A stretch of 64,000 nt of DNA from Kiritimatiellia bacterium (GCA_017525225.1 JAFXTB010000162.1:20270-84269); one strand, 5' to 3'; shown: positions 19,395 through 28,123, counted from the stretch's first letter. The notes: generated by a model not told the origin, from the letters alone. Program-made: numbers and translations.

Positions 19395-20978
19395 CTAGAA
19401 CTCCAGCGCAGAATACATCTTCACCAGGAATTCCTCGTACGAGACGCGCTCCTGCTGCATGGTGTCGCGGTCGCGCACCGTGAACTTTCCATCCTTGGGC
19501 GACTCCGGGTCCACCGTGATGCACCACGGCGTGCCCGCCTCGTCCTGCCTGCGGTATCGGCGGCCGATCTGCCCGCTCTCGTCCCAGAAGGCATTCACCT
19601 TCTTGCGGAGCTTGCCGAAGATCTCCTGCGCCATGGCGTAGCATGCCTCGTCCTTCTTGACGAGCGGAAACACCGCCACCTTCACCGGCGCCACCTTCGG
19701 ACTGAAATGCAGCACCGTGCGCACGTCCTCCTTGCCCTTGTCGTCCGTGAGTTTCTGCTCCTCGTACGCCTCGCAGAGGAGCGCGAGCATGAGGCGGTCC
19801 ACACCGGCCGACGGCTCGATCACGTGCGGCACGTACTTGCCCTCGAAGAGATTGCGGCAGAACTTCTCCGCCTCGATGGCGTCCTTGCCGCGCGCGACCC
19901 AGTCCTTCTGCACCTTCTCGATGAAGGCGGCTCGCGCGGAATTGTCGAGCTTCTTCGCGGCCTGCTTGAGCGGGTCGTCGAAGACCATCTGGCTCTCGCC
20001 GGAATGCTTCTGGTGCTGCGTGAGGTCAAAGTCGCTGCGCGCGGCGATGCCCTCCAGCTCCTGGCGCCCGAACGGGAAGTCGTACTCGATGTCCACGCAC
20101 GCGCGGGCGTAGTGGGCGAGCTCGTCGGGCTTCTGCCAGTACTCCACGAACCGCGATGGCGGCAACCCTACCGCCGTGAGGAACTTCTTGCGCTGCTCAA
20201 CCCAGTACTTGTGCCACACCTCCCAGCCCCAGTCGTCCTGCACGGGACCGTCCAGGTCGGGATTGTCCGCGAGCGTCACAACGTGGCCGTGGAGGATCTC
20301 CACCGCCTCGTCGGGACGGATGAAGAACTCCAGCTCCATCTGCTCGAACTCGCGGCTGCGGAACGTGTAGTTGCGCGGCGTCACCTCGTTGCGGAAGCTC
20401 TTGCCCATCTGCGCTATGCCGAAAGGCACCTGCTGGCGCGAGGTGTCATGCACGTTGATGAACTGCGCGAAGATGGCCTGCGCCGTCTCGGGACGCAGGT
20501 ACGCGACGTTGGAAGGATCGTCGATAGGCCCCACGACCGTCTTGAACATGAGGTTGAAAGGCTTGGGTTCGGTCATCTCCCCGCCGCAGTACGGGCACGA
20601 GAGCGCGTATTCCGGGTTGATGCGCGCGGCTTTCTTGCCCAGCTCCTCGCGGATGTCGCCCAGCTGGTCGGCGCGCATGAGCTTCTTGCACTGCTTGCAC
20701 ATCGTCATCGGGTCGGCGAACGTGTCCAGGTGGCCGCTCGCCTTCCATATCCTGGGATGCATGATGATGGTGGCATCCAGGCCGACCACGTCGCTGCGGC
20801 CGCGCACGGTGAACTGCCACCATGCCTGCTTCACGTTCTGCTTCAGCTCGCAACCCAGCGGACCGTAGTCCCAGAACCCCGGCATGCCGCCGTATATTTC
20901 ACTTGAATGGTAGATGAACCCGCGGCGCTTGCACAGCGCCACGAGCGGGTCTAGCGTAGACTTGGACTCTTCTGGCAT
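19395..20978 (-). CDS. glyS: Glycyl-tRNA synthetase (class II, alpha2 type)
   Basis: 527 aa. The start LVALCKRRGFIYHSSEIYGG followed by GFWDYGPLG is diagnostic for the single-chain bacterial/eukaryotic GlyRS. Class II motifs are visible (motif 2 region FRNEVTPRNYTFRSREFEQ, with the common EFEQME; motif 3 GVDRLMLALL). It charges tRNA-Gly. A second in-frame ATG lies upstream at 21002; 20978 is preferred because AAGGA lies 10 nt ahead and homologues begin about ten residues before LVALCKRRGF. It leads an operon of otherwise catabolic genes. Confidence 0.95.
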   Translation of the reverse strand: MPEESKSTLDPLVALCKRRGFIYHSSEIYGGMPGFWDYGPLGCELKQNVKQAWWQFTVRGRSDVVGLDATIIMHPRIWKASGHLDTFADPMTMCKQCKKLMRADQLGDIREELGKKAARINPEYALSCPYCGGEMTEPKPFNLMFKTVVGPIDDPSNVAYLRPETAQAIFAQFINVHDTSRQQVPFGIAQMGKSFRNEVTPRNYTFRSREFEQMELEFFIRPDEAVEILHGHVVTLADNPDLDGPVQDDWGWEVWHKYWVEQRKKFLTAVGLPPSRFVEYWQKPDELAHYARACVDIEYDFPFGRQELEGIAARSDFDLTQHQKHSGESQMVFDDPLKQAAKKLDNSARAAFIEKVQKDWVARGKDAIEAEKFCRNLFEGKYVPHVIEPSAGVDRLMLALLCEAYEEQKLTDDKGKEDVRTVLHFSPKVAPVKVAVFPLVKKDEACYAMAQEIFGKLRKKVNAFWDESGQIGRRYRRQDEAGTPWCITVDPESPKDGKFTVRDRDTMQQERVSYEEFLVKMYSALEF

Positions 20979-21002
20979 TTCGTCTCGATCCTTCTCTGGC
21001 AT

Positions 21003-21078
21003 TTAGTTTAGATGCTTCCATGGTTACCGGGCGGCGGCGCGTTCGCCACCTCCCGGAAACACGGATATTATACCAAGA
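21003..21078 (-). promoter_or_regulatory. glyS operon promoter and structured leader
   Basis: A TGGTATAAT extended -10 occupies 21067-21075 on the minus strand. The predicted start near 21060 leaves an untranslated leader of 58 to 82 nt. Within it, 21027-21056 can fold with a 5-bp GC outer stem and an inner GGCG/CGCC stem. No T-box or other known riboswitch signature is apparent. Confidence 0.6.
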
Positions 21079-21125
21079 AACACCCCGTCATGGGGAATAA
21101 AATTGATACGTTCTCGCCTGCGCTC

Positions 21126-23549
21126 TCACCTGAAAGATATGGCGAACACCGAGCGTACCACCGCATAGCCGTTCTCGTCAAGCTTTACGTGCTGGCCGTT
21201 GAGCCGCATCTTGCGCAGCTGCGCAGACGTCAAGCCGGCCGACGTCGTGCCGAACCGCACGCTTGACCCCGCCGGACATGATATGTCCACACGTCCGCTC
21301 CAGTCCTCGGATGACGAATCGGCAAATGACACCGCAGACGCGTCCCCTACGTCGATTCCGCCGCCGGCGGAGTCCACGAGCAGCCTGCCTACGGACGCCG
21401 TAACATCGTCGGCCGAGGCGAACGAGCCGCCGGCGAGCAGTATGTTCTGCGCGGAATTCATCGTGTCGTCACTGCCGACCATCCATGTTCCGCCCTGTAT
21501 TTCAAGCGGTTCTACGCAGAAATCCGTCACGCCGTTCACTTTCATCGTGCCGGCACCCTTCTTTGTAATGCGAAGCTTCTGGTATACGTCTGAGGGGAAG
21601 CTCGGAGAATGGAACATCTTCATGTCGCCGGTGACGGTGAAGTCGACTGCGGCGGATTCCGTAACGTCATCGACGTCAAAAATGTCGCGTACCAATGTTG
21701 CCGCATTGTAGGTTGCAAGAATGGAGATGCCGGTATCCCACACCGATGGAGACGTCCCCGTGATTTTCCATGTGCTGTCGATATTGCCCATGCGGACGGC
21801 CTTGCCGTAGCAACGTGCACCGTTCTTCAAAGTCAGTGAATCCAGATACGTCGAACCTGCCGTATTGACGGCATCGGCGGAGGAACCTGGCTTTATACAT
21901 TCGCAGCCGAATTCGGCCTCGCCCCCGTCAATGGTGATCTTTTGGAAGTCATAGCCGATATTTCCGACAAAATCAATATTTCCGCCCTGCCTCAACTTCC
22001 CTCCAGGACCCACGTAGATCTCGCACTTGCCGTTTGAAACACCCTTGGCATAGTCGAAGCCGTTTGTTGCAATCAAGGACAGTATCCCGTTCTGGCCGAC
22101 CCTGACGACGCCGTTCGTGGGGAGCCCGGTCTTTAAAGCGATGCGCAATTCCGACCGGCATGTTTCAGAGTGGCCGAACACCTCGATGACTCCGCCGGTA
22201 GTCGAGCCTCCGTGCTCGATAATGACCCTCCGCCACCGGAAAACTCTTGCGGACAGGCTTGCGACGCAATACCCTGAGCCGGTCGGAGTAGTGGCGTACG
22301 AATTATTTTGGGAACAACCGCCGGCCGCAAAGCTTTTCGTACCGGGCTCTCCCTGGTAGTACCAGCAGCTGGCCGGACAATACTGTATATTGCCGTTATA
22401 ATCGCGCAACTTGACCAGGACGCCCTTTGTATAAGAGCTACCGGATGTCTTGAGCTGCAGTTCAAACTGCAGGACGGTGTTGTTGTTGACCCACGTCATG
22501 TAACACACCTGCGCATCCGTCGGAGTCGTGGTGAGCATGTTGCCTGCCAATTTTCCAGATATGCTGTCCAAATCAAGCTCAACAAGTTTGCTGTCCTGGA
22601 TGAAATCGTACCAGCCATTCTCCAGCGGACCGATCTCATGCGTTTGCGCATCATCAGCCACCGTCTCGTCCGTACCGACGCCCAACGTAGCGTTTCCTAG
22701 TTCGAGCGACCTGATGGTGGCGTCCTGGTTCAGGAACGTCACGGAGATGATGTCATCCACCTTCACCTTGCCGGCGCCGTTGAACGTCCCTGAGATACTT
22801 ACCGTCGCACGCGCTCCGGCAGGGGCGAACTTAAGTCCGGTGCAACGGTAGCAGTATTCAGGGGTATTGTTTGAAGAAGGTAACGTTGTAGTTCCAATGG
22901 TGTATTCGCTCGAAGGCACGTCGAAGTTCAATCCAAGTACATTCGTGTTCATCACATACTTTGCATACAAGGTTTTCGCTTTGACGTCGTCGCCATCCTG
23001 TTCCAGGCGGATCTTGATCACCTTTGTCGTCCAGTTGGGGCTCAGACTCTGCTGAAGCTGCACTTCCATCCAGCCATCCCCGCGAACGACATGGTACGGC
23101 TCCGCATTGTAGTAGTCTCCACCACCTGCCGATCCGCTCAAGTGGGCATAGGCCACTTCGATGTCGGCCAGATCCACATTCTCCTGCACGAGTGTGTATT
23201 CATCTAAGAACAACCCCACGTTGGTGCCGGTCCACGGTTCGAGCGTTCCCGTCCTTATAAACTCAATATCCCCAGCGGCCGTCACGGCGTTTGAGATGCA
23301 CAGGTTGCCGTGTGGTATGGTCACCGTCGCCCCGGCGGAGAAATTCATGGCGTCGCCAGAGAAGCAGACGGTATCGTTCGTGGTCACGTTCACCTGCATG
23401 GCGGATATGGACGAACCATCCAGCGTCAGCGTCACCTTGCCGTCACCGAACGACGTTTGCGGATCCGACGCGTCCCATTGATACTCGTACTTTCCGGCGA
23501 AGACGCCGGTTGTGGCGACTACGGCGGCAACCATAAATACCTTTTTCAT
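21126..23549 (-). CDS. Secreted autotransporter-repeat-like protein
   Basis: 807 aa. A signal peptide (MKKVFMVAAVVATTGVFA) is followed by a long beta-rich passenger with repeated G-x-L strands. The region KLRITKKGAGTMKVNG, followed by EIQGGTWMVGSD and ILLAGGSFAS, matches the passenger-associated (PATR) repeat pattern, here without an obvious outer-membrane barrel at the C-terminus. It is probably an extracellular or surface protein of unknown binding function. AAGGA lies about 12 nt ahead of the ATG. Confidence 0.75.
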   Translation of the reverse strand: MKKVFMVAAVVATTGVFAGKYEYQWDASDPQTSFGDGKVTLTLDGSSISAMQVNVTTNDTVCFSGDAMNFSAGATVTIPHGNLCISNAVTAAGDIEFIRTGTLEPWTGTNVGLFLDEYTLVQENVDLADIEVAYAHLSGSAGGGDYYNAEPYHVVRGDGWMEVQLQQSLSPNWTTKVIKIRLEQDGDDVKAKTLYAKYVMNTNVLGLNFDVPSSEYTIGTTTLPSSNNTPEYCYRCTGLKFAPAGARATVSISGTFNGAGKVKVDDIISVTFLNQDATIRSLELGNATLGVGTDETVADDAQTHEIGPLENGWYDFIQDSKLVELDLDSISGKLAGNMLTTTPTDAQVCYMTWVNNNTVLQFELQLKTSGSSYTKGVLVKLRDYNGNIQYCPASCWYYQGEPGTKSFAAGGCSQNNSYATTPTGSGYCVASLSARVFRWRRVIIEHGGSTTGGVIEVFGHSETCRSELRIALKTGLPTNGVVRVGQNGILSLIATNGFDYAKGVSNGKCEIYVGPGGKLRQGGNIDFVGNIGYDFQKITIDGGEAEFGCECIKPGSSADAVNTAGSTYLDSLTLKNGARCYGKAVRMGNIDSTWKITGTSPSVWDTGISILATYNAATLVRDIFDVDDVTESAAVDFTVTGDMKMFHSPSFPSDVYQKLRITKKGAGTMKVNGVTDFCVEPLEIQGGTWMVGSDDTMNSAQNILLAGGSFASADDVTASVGRLLVDSAGGGIDVGDASAVSFADSSSEDWSGRVDISCPAGSSVRFGTTSAGLTSAQLRKMRLNGQHVKLDENGYAVVRSVFAISFR

Positions 23550-23602
23550 CTTATCATCATCCTTTTTACGGAAACCTTCTGCTGAATTCCTCTGTGGCAG
23601 AG

Positions 23603-23614
23603 ATTATGCCAAAA
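23603..23614 (-). promoter_or_regulatory. -10 promoter of the autotransporter-repeat gene
   Basis: TTTTGGCATAAT on the minus strand differs by one base from the consensus seen elsewhere here. The transcript would begin about 47 nt upstream of the start codon and so carries a normal leader with a ribosome-binding site. Confidence 0.55.
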
Positions 23615-23655
23615 CCAGGCCGTTTATACAAGGGCAAAATATGCGGCTATGCGGA

Positions 23656-24375
23656 TTACATTGTTTTTACCAGTTGGTCCTGTTGCTTCCAATTCCCAAT
23701 ACAGTTGGAGGGCGAACGGAGATGCCCAATTGTCTTTCTTCGCAAACCCAACATCGCCGTGCCAAGGAGGAACAGCATACCGCCGGACGGTTCGGGGATG
23801 TTACCATTCCAAGCCCCGCCACCCACGACCATCGGGCCACCGTCGAGATCAATGGCCGAACCCAAAAGAGTCACCTTGCCGGCTCCATCAACATTTAGCG
23901 AAACCCATCCATAGAGATATTCTCCAGAGTACATACGAGGATCATCAAAGTTGACATTTTCACCCGTCAACTTCTCAACCTGTACTGCCAGGAAAATGTT
24001 CCCCGGAACATCCATCTGACTGGAAGTACCTGTGGAAACTGTGAGTCTTGTCTCTACAAGAGGTCTGTCGTAGTTCCCAAAACTTACCATATCCAGAACG
24101 GTTCCGGCATCTGCTATGATCCATTTGCCAGAGAAACCTGTGACACCTGCCGTTCCACTTAATGTCCGGGAATTTCCGTTTCCATCCAACACAAGAAAAA
24201 TGTCCGCATAGAAACTCCCGCCAGCACCATCATATCCTATCAGATACGAACTCGTTGATGTGAACTCAGACATGTCCACCAGCCCAAAACTATCCCATAA
24301 TACGGTCGCACCAATCACGGGACGACATAAGGCAAATGCCATTACGGTCAATCTAACTACTATGCCTGTGTTCAT
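23656..24375 (-). CDS. PEP-CTERM sorted exported protein 1
   Basis: 239 aa. It has a signal peptide (MNTGIVVRLTVMAFALCRPVIGA), a single beta-sandwich-like body and the C-terminal sorting signal IPEPSGGMLFLLG, a hydrophobic helix and RRK. The signal is recognised by exosortase in other bacteria; no exosortase lies in the window. About 25 residues follow the basic cluster, far longer than the few usual in this class. The start at 24375 (ATG behind AGGTGG) is preferred over an upstream TTG. It is close in its C-terminal segment, at nucleotide level too, to the next gene. Confidence 0.75.
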   Translation of the reverse strand: MNTGIVVRLTVMAFALCRPVIGATVLWDSFGLVDMSEFTSTSSYLIGYDGAGGSFYADIFLVLDGNGNSRTLSGTAGVTGFSGKWIIADAGTVLDMVSFGNYDRPLVETRLTVSTGTSSQMDVPGNIFLAVQVEKLTGENVNFDDPRMYSGEYLYGWVSLNVDGAGKVTLLGSAIDLDGGPMVVGGGAWNGNIPEPSGGMLFLLGTAMLGLRRKTIGHLRSPSNCIGNWKQQDQLVKTM

Positions 24376-24432
24376 TGTCCACCTCTCTACCAAATGCCGT
24401 CAAGTTTCCTGTATGGTGTAAAATCAAAGAAC

Positions 24433-25095
24433 CTAAGTGAATATCCCGGGAGAAGCGAATCCATGACAGATTGAACTCGTTAGCCTCCTCCTAAGCCCCA
24501 GCACCGCCGCGCCGAGAAGGAACAGCATACCGCCGGACGGTTCGGGGATTGGAAGCTGTCCAACAATAAGAGGACCCTCTTCTTCCAATGCACCAATTGG
24601 AGCAGACAAAACCCCATCTACACTATACGAAAGTTCTAACCATCCAAGATGGAGCGAACCTGGACTGTGCCAGTACTCTCGAAAAAAGGCAAGATATACC
24701 GAATCTCCACGTTCCAACGATATGGTATAATCAGACCTGGCTTCTTCGGGAGATGAATACCTTGCATAGGCAAAATAAGAATCTCGATCCAACATGTAGG
24801 ATGACGTGACAACATCCCCTATCTGTGCCAATACAAATGTGGTAGCATATGCAAGATTCGCCTCTGGTTCGGCCTGGAGAATCAAAGTCACACCTGAGAA
24901 AGTGCCATACATCCTCAATTGCGGTGTATTATCAAGGTTTTCATAGAGCCTATCATGTACACCGTCTTCGATGACCGACGTTGCAATGTCTGGATATATC
25001 CATTGAACACTCGCCGCAGAAGCAACGGTTTGACAGAAGAAGGCTACAATCAGCGCAATATAGGCTGTTTTCGCTGTGTCATTGTCTACGAACAT
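24433..25095 (-). CDS. PEP-CTERM sorted exported protein 2
   Basis: 220 aa. An N-terminal signal (AYIALIVAFFCQTVASA) precedes a beta-rich body and the sorting signal IPEPSGGMLFLLG, a transmembrane helix and RRR. Sixteen residues follow the arginines. GGAG lies 5 nt ahead of the ATG. The bodies of the two PEP-CTERM proteins are not obviously related, so only the sorting tail is shared. The role is unknown; in other bacteria such proteins contribute to extracellular matrix. Confidence 0.78.
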   Translation of the reverse strand: MFVDNDTAKTAYIALIVAFFCQTVASAASVQWIYPDIATSVIEDGVHDRLYENLDNTPQLRMYGTFSGVTLILQAEPEANLAYATTFVLAQIGDVVTSSYMLDRDSYFAYARYSSPEEARSDYTISLERGDSVYLAFFREYWHSPGSLHLGWLELSYSVDGVLSAPIGALEEEGPLIVGQLPIPEPSGGMLFLLGAAVLGLRRRLTSSICHGFASPGIFT

Positions 25096-25110
25096 CGTTA
25101 CTCCATTTCT

Positions 25111-25138
25111 TGAATAGTTTGAAAAGTTGACAAGTCAA
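25111..25138 (-). promoter_or_regulatory. Probable sigma-70 promoter of PEP-CTERM gene 2
   Basis: TTGACT (25138-25133 on the minus strand), a 16-nt spacer and TATTCA (25116-25111). The -35 box lies in an inverted repeat, TTGAC-aa-GTCAA (25127-25138 on the plus strand), which could be an operator. The -10 is weak. Confidence 0.4.
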
Positions 25139-25144
25139 GTGTCT

Positions 25145-25627
25145 TCAGTTGAAAATCCGATGTGTTGTCAAGTATCCGGCGGCAAGCCCGTGTTCCGCGA
25201 CCCATCCCCATGCCGCGCCGACGAGCGAGGTCGTTGCGAACAGGTCCACGATGTCGCCCGCGAACAGGGTGTTAGTCGGCCATGCGAGCGACAGATGCGC
25301 CATGCCGTTCGACGAGATGGATATCCCCGTGAAGCACAGGTTCGTCACCTCGGGCGTACCTGAGCGCGGCGGCTCCTGTGGGAGCGCGGGAACAGGCGGC
25401 AGCACTGGCGATGGAACGTTCGCGGGCGGCGAATTTGTTTTTTCACTTGCGAATACGATGAATACGGCGAGGAAGGCAGCGGCGGCGAAGCGCTGGAAGG
25501 CGGACATCCTGCGCAGGGCGGAGCGGATTGTTTCGAACACGCCCAGCGCCTCGATCTTGAGGCACAGCCACGCGAGGGACACCACCGCGAGCAACGCCAC
25601 AAGCGCCACCTCAAGCGATTTCGCCAT
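25145..25627 (-). CDS. Small membrane protein with proline-rich linker and beta domain
   Basis: 160 aa from the ATG at 25627 (a TTG at 25651 would add eight residues). Two hydrophobic segments (EVALVALLAVVSLAWLCL and FAAAAFLAVFIVFA) precede a proline-rich stretch and a beta domain with LCFTGISISSNGMAHLSLAW. It probably spans the inner membrane twice with the C-terminal domain in the cytoplasm, or is an anchored exported domain. It ends soon after the beta domain begins and may be a shortened version of a longer secreted protein. I do not recognise a function. Confidence 0.55.
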   Translation of the reverse strand: MAKSLEVALVALLAVVSLAWLCLKIEALGVFETIRSALRRMSAFQRFAAAAFLAVFIVFASEKTNSPPANVPSPVLPPVPALPQEPPRSGTPEVTNLCFTGISISSNGMAHLSLAWPTNTLFAGDIVDLFATTSLVGAAWGWVAEHGLAAGYLTTHRIFN

Positions 25628-25704
25628 CGCATCTGCAAGTTCGTCAATCAAGCTCCAAGCCTCGATATTCCAGACACCTCTCCTCTTTGCCCACTCCGGC
25701 CGTG

Positions 25705-25713
25705 ATTATACCA
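25705..25713 (-). promoter_or_regulatory. Extended -10 promoter of the small membrane protein
   Basis: TTTGGTATAAT on the minus strand; transcription is expected near 25698, leaving 47-71 nt before the possible start codons. Confidence 0.55.
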
Positions 25714-25831
25714 AACGCCGCTTTGGCGCATCAAGCGGAAACGGCAGGTTGATAAAATAGGTCAGCAACTGTAAATTTTGATGAAAATTTTCGGGCATTG
25801 TCTAAGGGCGCGAATTCCCTGCATTTTACTA

Positions 25832-25860
25832 TTGCACGTTGTCTCAAAAAGGAGTATCAT
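25832..25860 (+). promoter_or_regulatory. Sigma-70-type promoter of sigma/kinase operon, leaderless
   Basis: TTGCAC (25832-25837), a 17-nt spacer and TATCAT (25855-25860). Seven bases later is an ATG (25868). The expected start of transcription coincides with this codon, so the first, very short ORF would be read without a leader. Confidence 0.6.
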
Positions 25861-25867
25861 CTATCCA

Positions 25868-25897
25868 ATGAACAAAGCGGAAATAGCTTTTGAATGA
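25868..25897 (+). CDS. Nine-codon leader ORF coupled to the sigma factor gene
   Basis: ATG at the predicted +1 gives the peptide MNKAEIAFE and stops at TGA 25895-25897, overlapping the sigma-factor ATG (25894) by 4 nt. No ribosome-binding site precedes the sigma ORF, so translation of the leader may be needed to deliver ribosomes to it. This is read from position and spacing only; no conservation data are available. Confidence 0.45.
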   Translation: MNKAEIAFE

Positions 25898-26514
25898 TTG
25901 GCATGGGAACGATACCGGAAACTTCCACGACACTGTTGAAGGACATCGCGAATGATTCGCAAAATGTCCGCTGGAGCGAGTTTGTCGCGCGCTACCGCCC
26001 TATGATGGAGGCGTTCCTGCGCGAAAGGTTTCCGTCTGTGGAGGCAGATGACATCATCCAGGAGACGCTAGCCGCGCTTTGCCGGGTTCTTCCTTCCTAC
26101 AGGTATGCTCCAGACGAAAAGGGTCGCTTCCGCAATTATCTAACAGGCATTCTACGGAACAAAGCCTTGCGCGCGCTTGACAAGGAACAGCGCCAGACCG
26201 AGATTGCCCATGAACTTATGCGGTCGCAGAGCGACACGCCATGCCACGAGGAACGCGATCCGGAATCTGCCGCAGACAAGCAGTCCTGGCGTGAAGCCGT
26301 CTTCGAGCTTGCCCTTGAGCAGTTTCTCGCCGACGATTCGATTGCGGATCGAACGAAGCGCATATTCGAACGCGTCGCGATCAACGGCGAATCGCCGGAG
26401 GTTGTCGCGGCATCGTTCAAGATGACGCGCCATGCCGTCGATCAGGCCAAGAGCCGCGCGATGGCGCGGTTACGGGAAATCGCAAAGGGGCTAGAGGATG
26501 TCGCCGAAGTCTGA
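25894..26514 (+). CDS. ECF-type RNA polymerase sigma factor
   Basis: 206 aa. Region 2 is seen in RYRPMMEAFLRERFPSVEAD followed by DIIQETLAALCRV, and region 4 as a helix-turn-helix near the C-terminus (SPEVVAASFKMTRHAVDQ). It directs RNA polymerase to a private promoter class. It overlaps the following Ser/Thr kinase by 17 nt, a pairing known from PVC bacteria where the kinase is thought to control the sigma factor in place of an anti-sigma factor. There is no adjacent anti-sigma gene. A second ATG three codons in could also be used. Confidence 0.85.
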   Translation: MIGMGTIPETSTTLLKDIANDSQNVRWSEFVARYRPMMEAFLRERFPSVEADDIIQETLAALCRVLPSYRYAPDEKGRFRNYLTGILRNKALRALDKEQRQTEIAHELMRSQSDTPCHEERDPESAADKQSWREAVFELALEQFLADDSIADRTKRIFERVAINGESPEVVAASFKMTRHAVDQAKSRAMARLREIAKGLEDVAEV

Positions 26515-27919
26515 GAAAACCGGTAGGGCCCGCTCGCCGAGCGGGCCGCCCCCCACCGATGATCTCGCCGCACTCTGCGCCGCCCACGCGCCCGTATCTG
26601 CGAACGGTCGCTTTGACGCTGGAACCGTTTTCGGAGATTGGCGGCTTACGGCGTTCATCGGACGCGGTGGTAACGGCGAAGTATACTGCGCGGAGCATGC
26701 GACGCTTGGCACGCCTGCAGCAGTAAAGGTGCTGGTGCGCGAAGAAGAGCGTGCAAGGATGCGTTTTGCCCACGAGGCGCGACTTCTTTCATCCCTGAAG
26801 TCTAGGTCGTTTCCGCGATTCTTCGCATACGGCGAGGCGAACGGACACCCATATCTTGCGATGGAATTGCTGGAGCCGGGCGAACTGCCGGCTGGAGAGC
26901 GAGCCATCGCCCGTTTTCTGCTGAGAGTATGCGATGCCGTGGCGGAACTCCATGCGCAAGGACTCGTCCATCGCGACATAAAGCCGGGCAATATCCTGTG
27001 GCGCTCGGTAGGGGCATGCGTCCCGCGTGCCCGCGGACGCGCGTCCCTGCCCGTCCCCGTCCTGGCCGATCTCGGCCTCGTCAAGGACATCGCGACATCC
27101 GCCGGCGGACATCCGACTTCGGACACTACCCTCGGCGGCGTGGGCACGCCGGGCTACGGCGCGCCGGAACAGATGGAGCGCGGCGAGGCGACGGTCGCAT
27201 CCGACATCCATGCGCTCGGCGTGCTGGCGGACAAGTGCTTTGACGGCAAGCCGCCGCGCGCATGGGCGCGGATAATCCAGCGCGCAACATCGTCCATCCC
27301 CGCACACCGCTATCAGTCCGTCGCCGCCCTCGCCCGGGCGATCCGATGGAGGTATCTGTCATGGCATTTGTTTGGCTTTGCGGTGTTATTGCTCGCTCTG
27401 GTTGCCATGTTGAAAATTTGGAACGATACGCCTTTAAGACCGGTAGATACTGGAAACCGCATGCAGGAATCAGGCGGGAAAATTGAGTCTATGCCAAGTG
27501 TCAGGCGATTGGATGGTCAAAATGTGGTATTGTCTGATCCGGTCGTTCTGGAAGGAGGCAAGGAGTATCAGGTTTACGGCCCCGGAACGCTTGACGCCGA
27601 CATTTTCTGTCCTACTACGGCGGTTTTGCGATTGAAAAATTGTACGTTGATAAATCGGACAAAACGCCTCTATCCTGAAAATGGGATACAATACCGTTTG
27701 GAGAATGGCGTCTATCTTAATTTCATCAACATCCATGGGGATCCGGCGGCTTTGAATGTGCGTGATTTTACTGGCATCTACGATGGAGCTTTCAATGCAG
27801 TACGTTTTGGCGGACCGAAAACGGAGAAAGAACTTCTGCAATTAAGGGCGGAAGAGAGAAAACGTGAATTGCAGCGGTTTGGGAAAGAAGTGCAAAGACA
27901 TTGGGGAACGTCGTGGTAA
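26498..27919 (+). CDS. Membrane Ser/Thr protein kinase with extracytoplasmic beta domain
   Basis: 473 aa. The kinase domain spans about residues 45-275: GRGGNGEVY glycine loop, AVKVLV lysine, HRDIKPGN catalytic loop (about 157), DLG in place of DFG (about 190) and APEQM. One transmembrane helix (FGFAVLLLALVAML, about 290-306) is followed by an outside domain of about 160 residues with beta-helix-like strands (VLSDPVVLEGGKEYQVYGPG) and a basic C-terminus. The outside domain probably senses a signal that alters phosphorylation of the sigma factor encoded upstream, with which it overlaps. Residues 10-17 (RARSPSGP) are encoded by a repeat palindrome, so the N-terminus carries an insertion. Confidence 0.88.
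   Translation: MSPKSEKTGRARSPSGPPPTDDLAALCAAHAPVSANGRFDAGTVFGDWRLTAFIGRGGNGEVYCAEHATLGTPAAVKVLVREEERARMRFAHEARLLSSLKSRSFPRFFAYGEANGHPYLAMELLEPGELPAGERAIARFLLRVCDAVAELHAQGLVHRDIKPGNILWRSVGACVPRARGRASLPVPVLADLGLVKDIATSAGGHPTSDTTLGGVGTPGYGAPEQMERGEATVASDIHALGVLADKCFDGKPPRAWARIIQRATSSIPAHRYQSVAALARAIRWRYLSWHLFGFAVLLLALVAMLKIWNDTPLRPVDTGNRMQESGGKIESMPSVRRLDGQNVVLSDPVVLEGGKEYQVYGPGTLDADIFCPTTAVLRLKNCTLINRTKRLYPENGIQYRLENGVYLNFINIHGDPAALNVRDFTGIYDGAFNAVRFGGPKTEKELLQLRAEERKRELQRFGKEVQRHWGTSW
26522..26550 (+). repeat. Small palindromic repeat, copy 2 (inside kinase gene)
   Basis: GGTAGGGCCCGCTC followed by its inverted half, then GCC. It is in frame within codons 9-18 of the kinase and encodes RARSPSGP. 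It lies 8 bases after the sigma-factor stop codon. Confidence 0.85.
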
Positions 27920-28034
27920 AAGTGCGAACGGAAGTGTAGATTCAATCGCGAGCCGATTTGCCGTCGAAATATTCTGCGTGACATTTCGCCGCGAGGCGGC
28001 AGTATGATATAGAGGAACGGTTTGCCCTGTGCCT

Positions 28035-28068
28035 CGCGGGAGAGATGGCACGATCTTGGACTCCCGCG
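28035..28068 (+). other. GC-rich hairpin after the kinase gene
   Basis: CGCGGGAG (28035-28042) pairs perfectly with CTCCCGCG (28061-28068). No T-run follows, so it is not a classic intrinsic terminator, but it is the first strong structure behind the kinase stop codon. Apart from this and the RNA and promoters listed, nothing gene-like is seen in 27920-28652. Confidence 0.4.
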
Positions 28069-28105
28069 CAGAAATATTCAAATTCGTGTGCACATGCGCA
28101 CGGAG

Positions 28106-28117
28106 TTTTGGTATAAT
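28106..28117 (+). promoter_or_regulatory. Extended -10 promoter of a probable noncoding RNA
   Basis: TTTTGGTATAAT, an exact match to the consensus of this window, with no start codon at +1. Transcription is expected near 28124. Confidence 0.65.
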
Positions 28118-28123
28118 CTGCGC

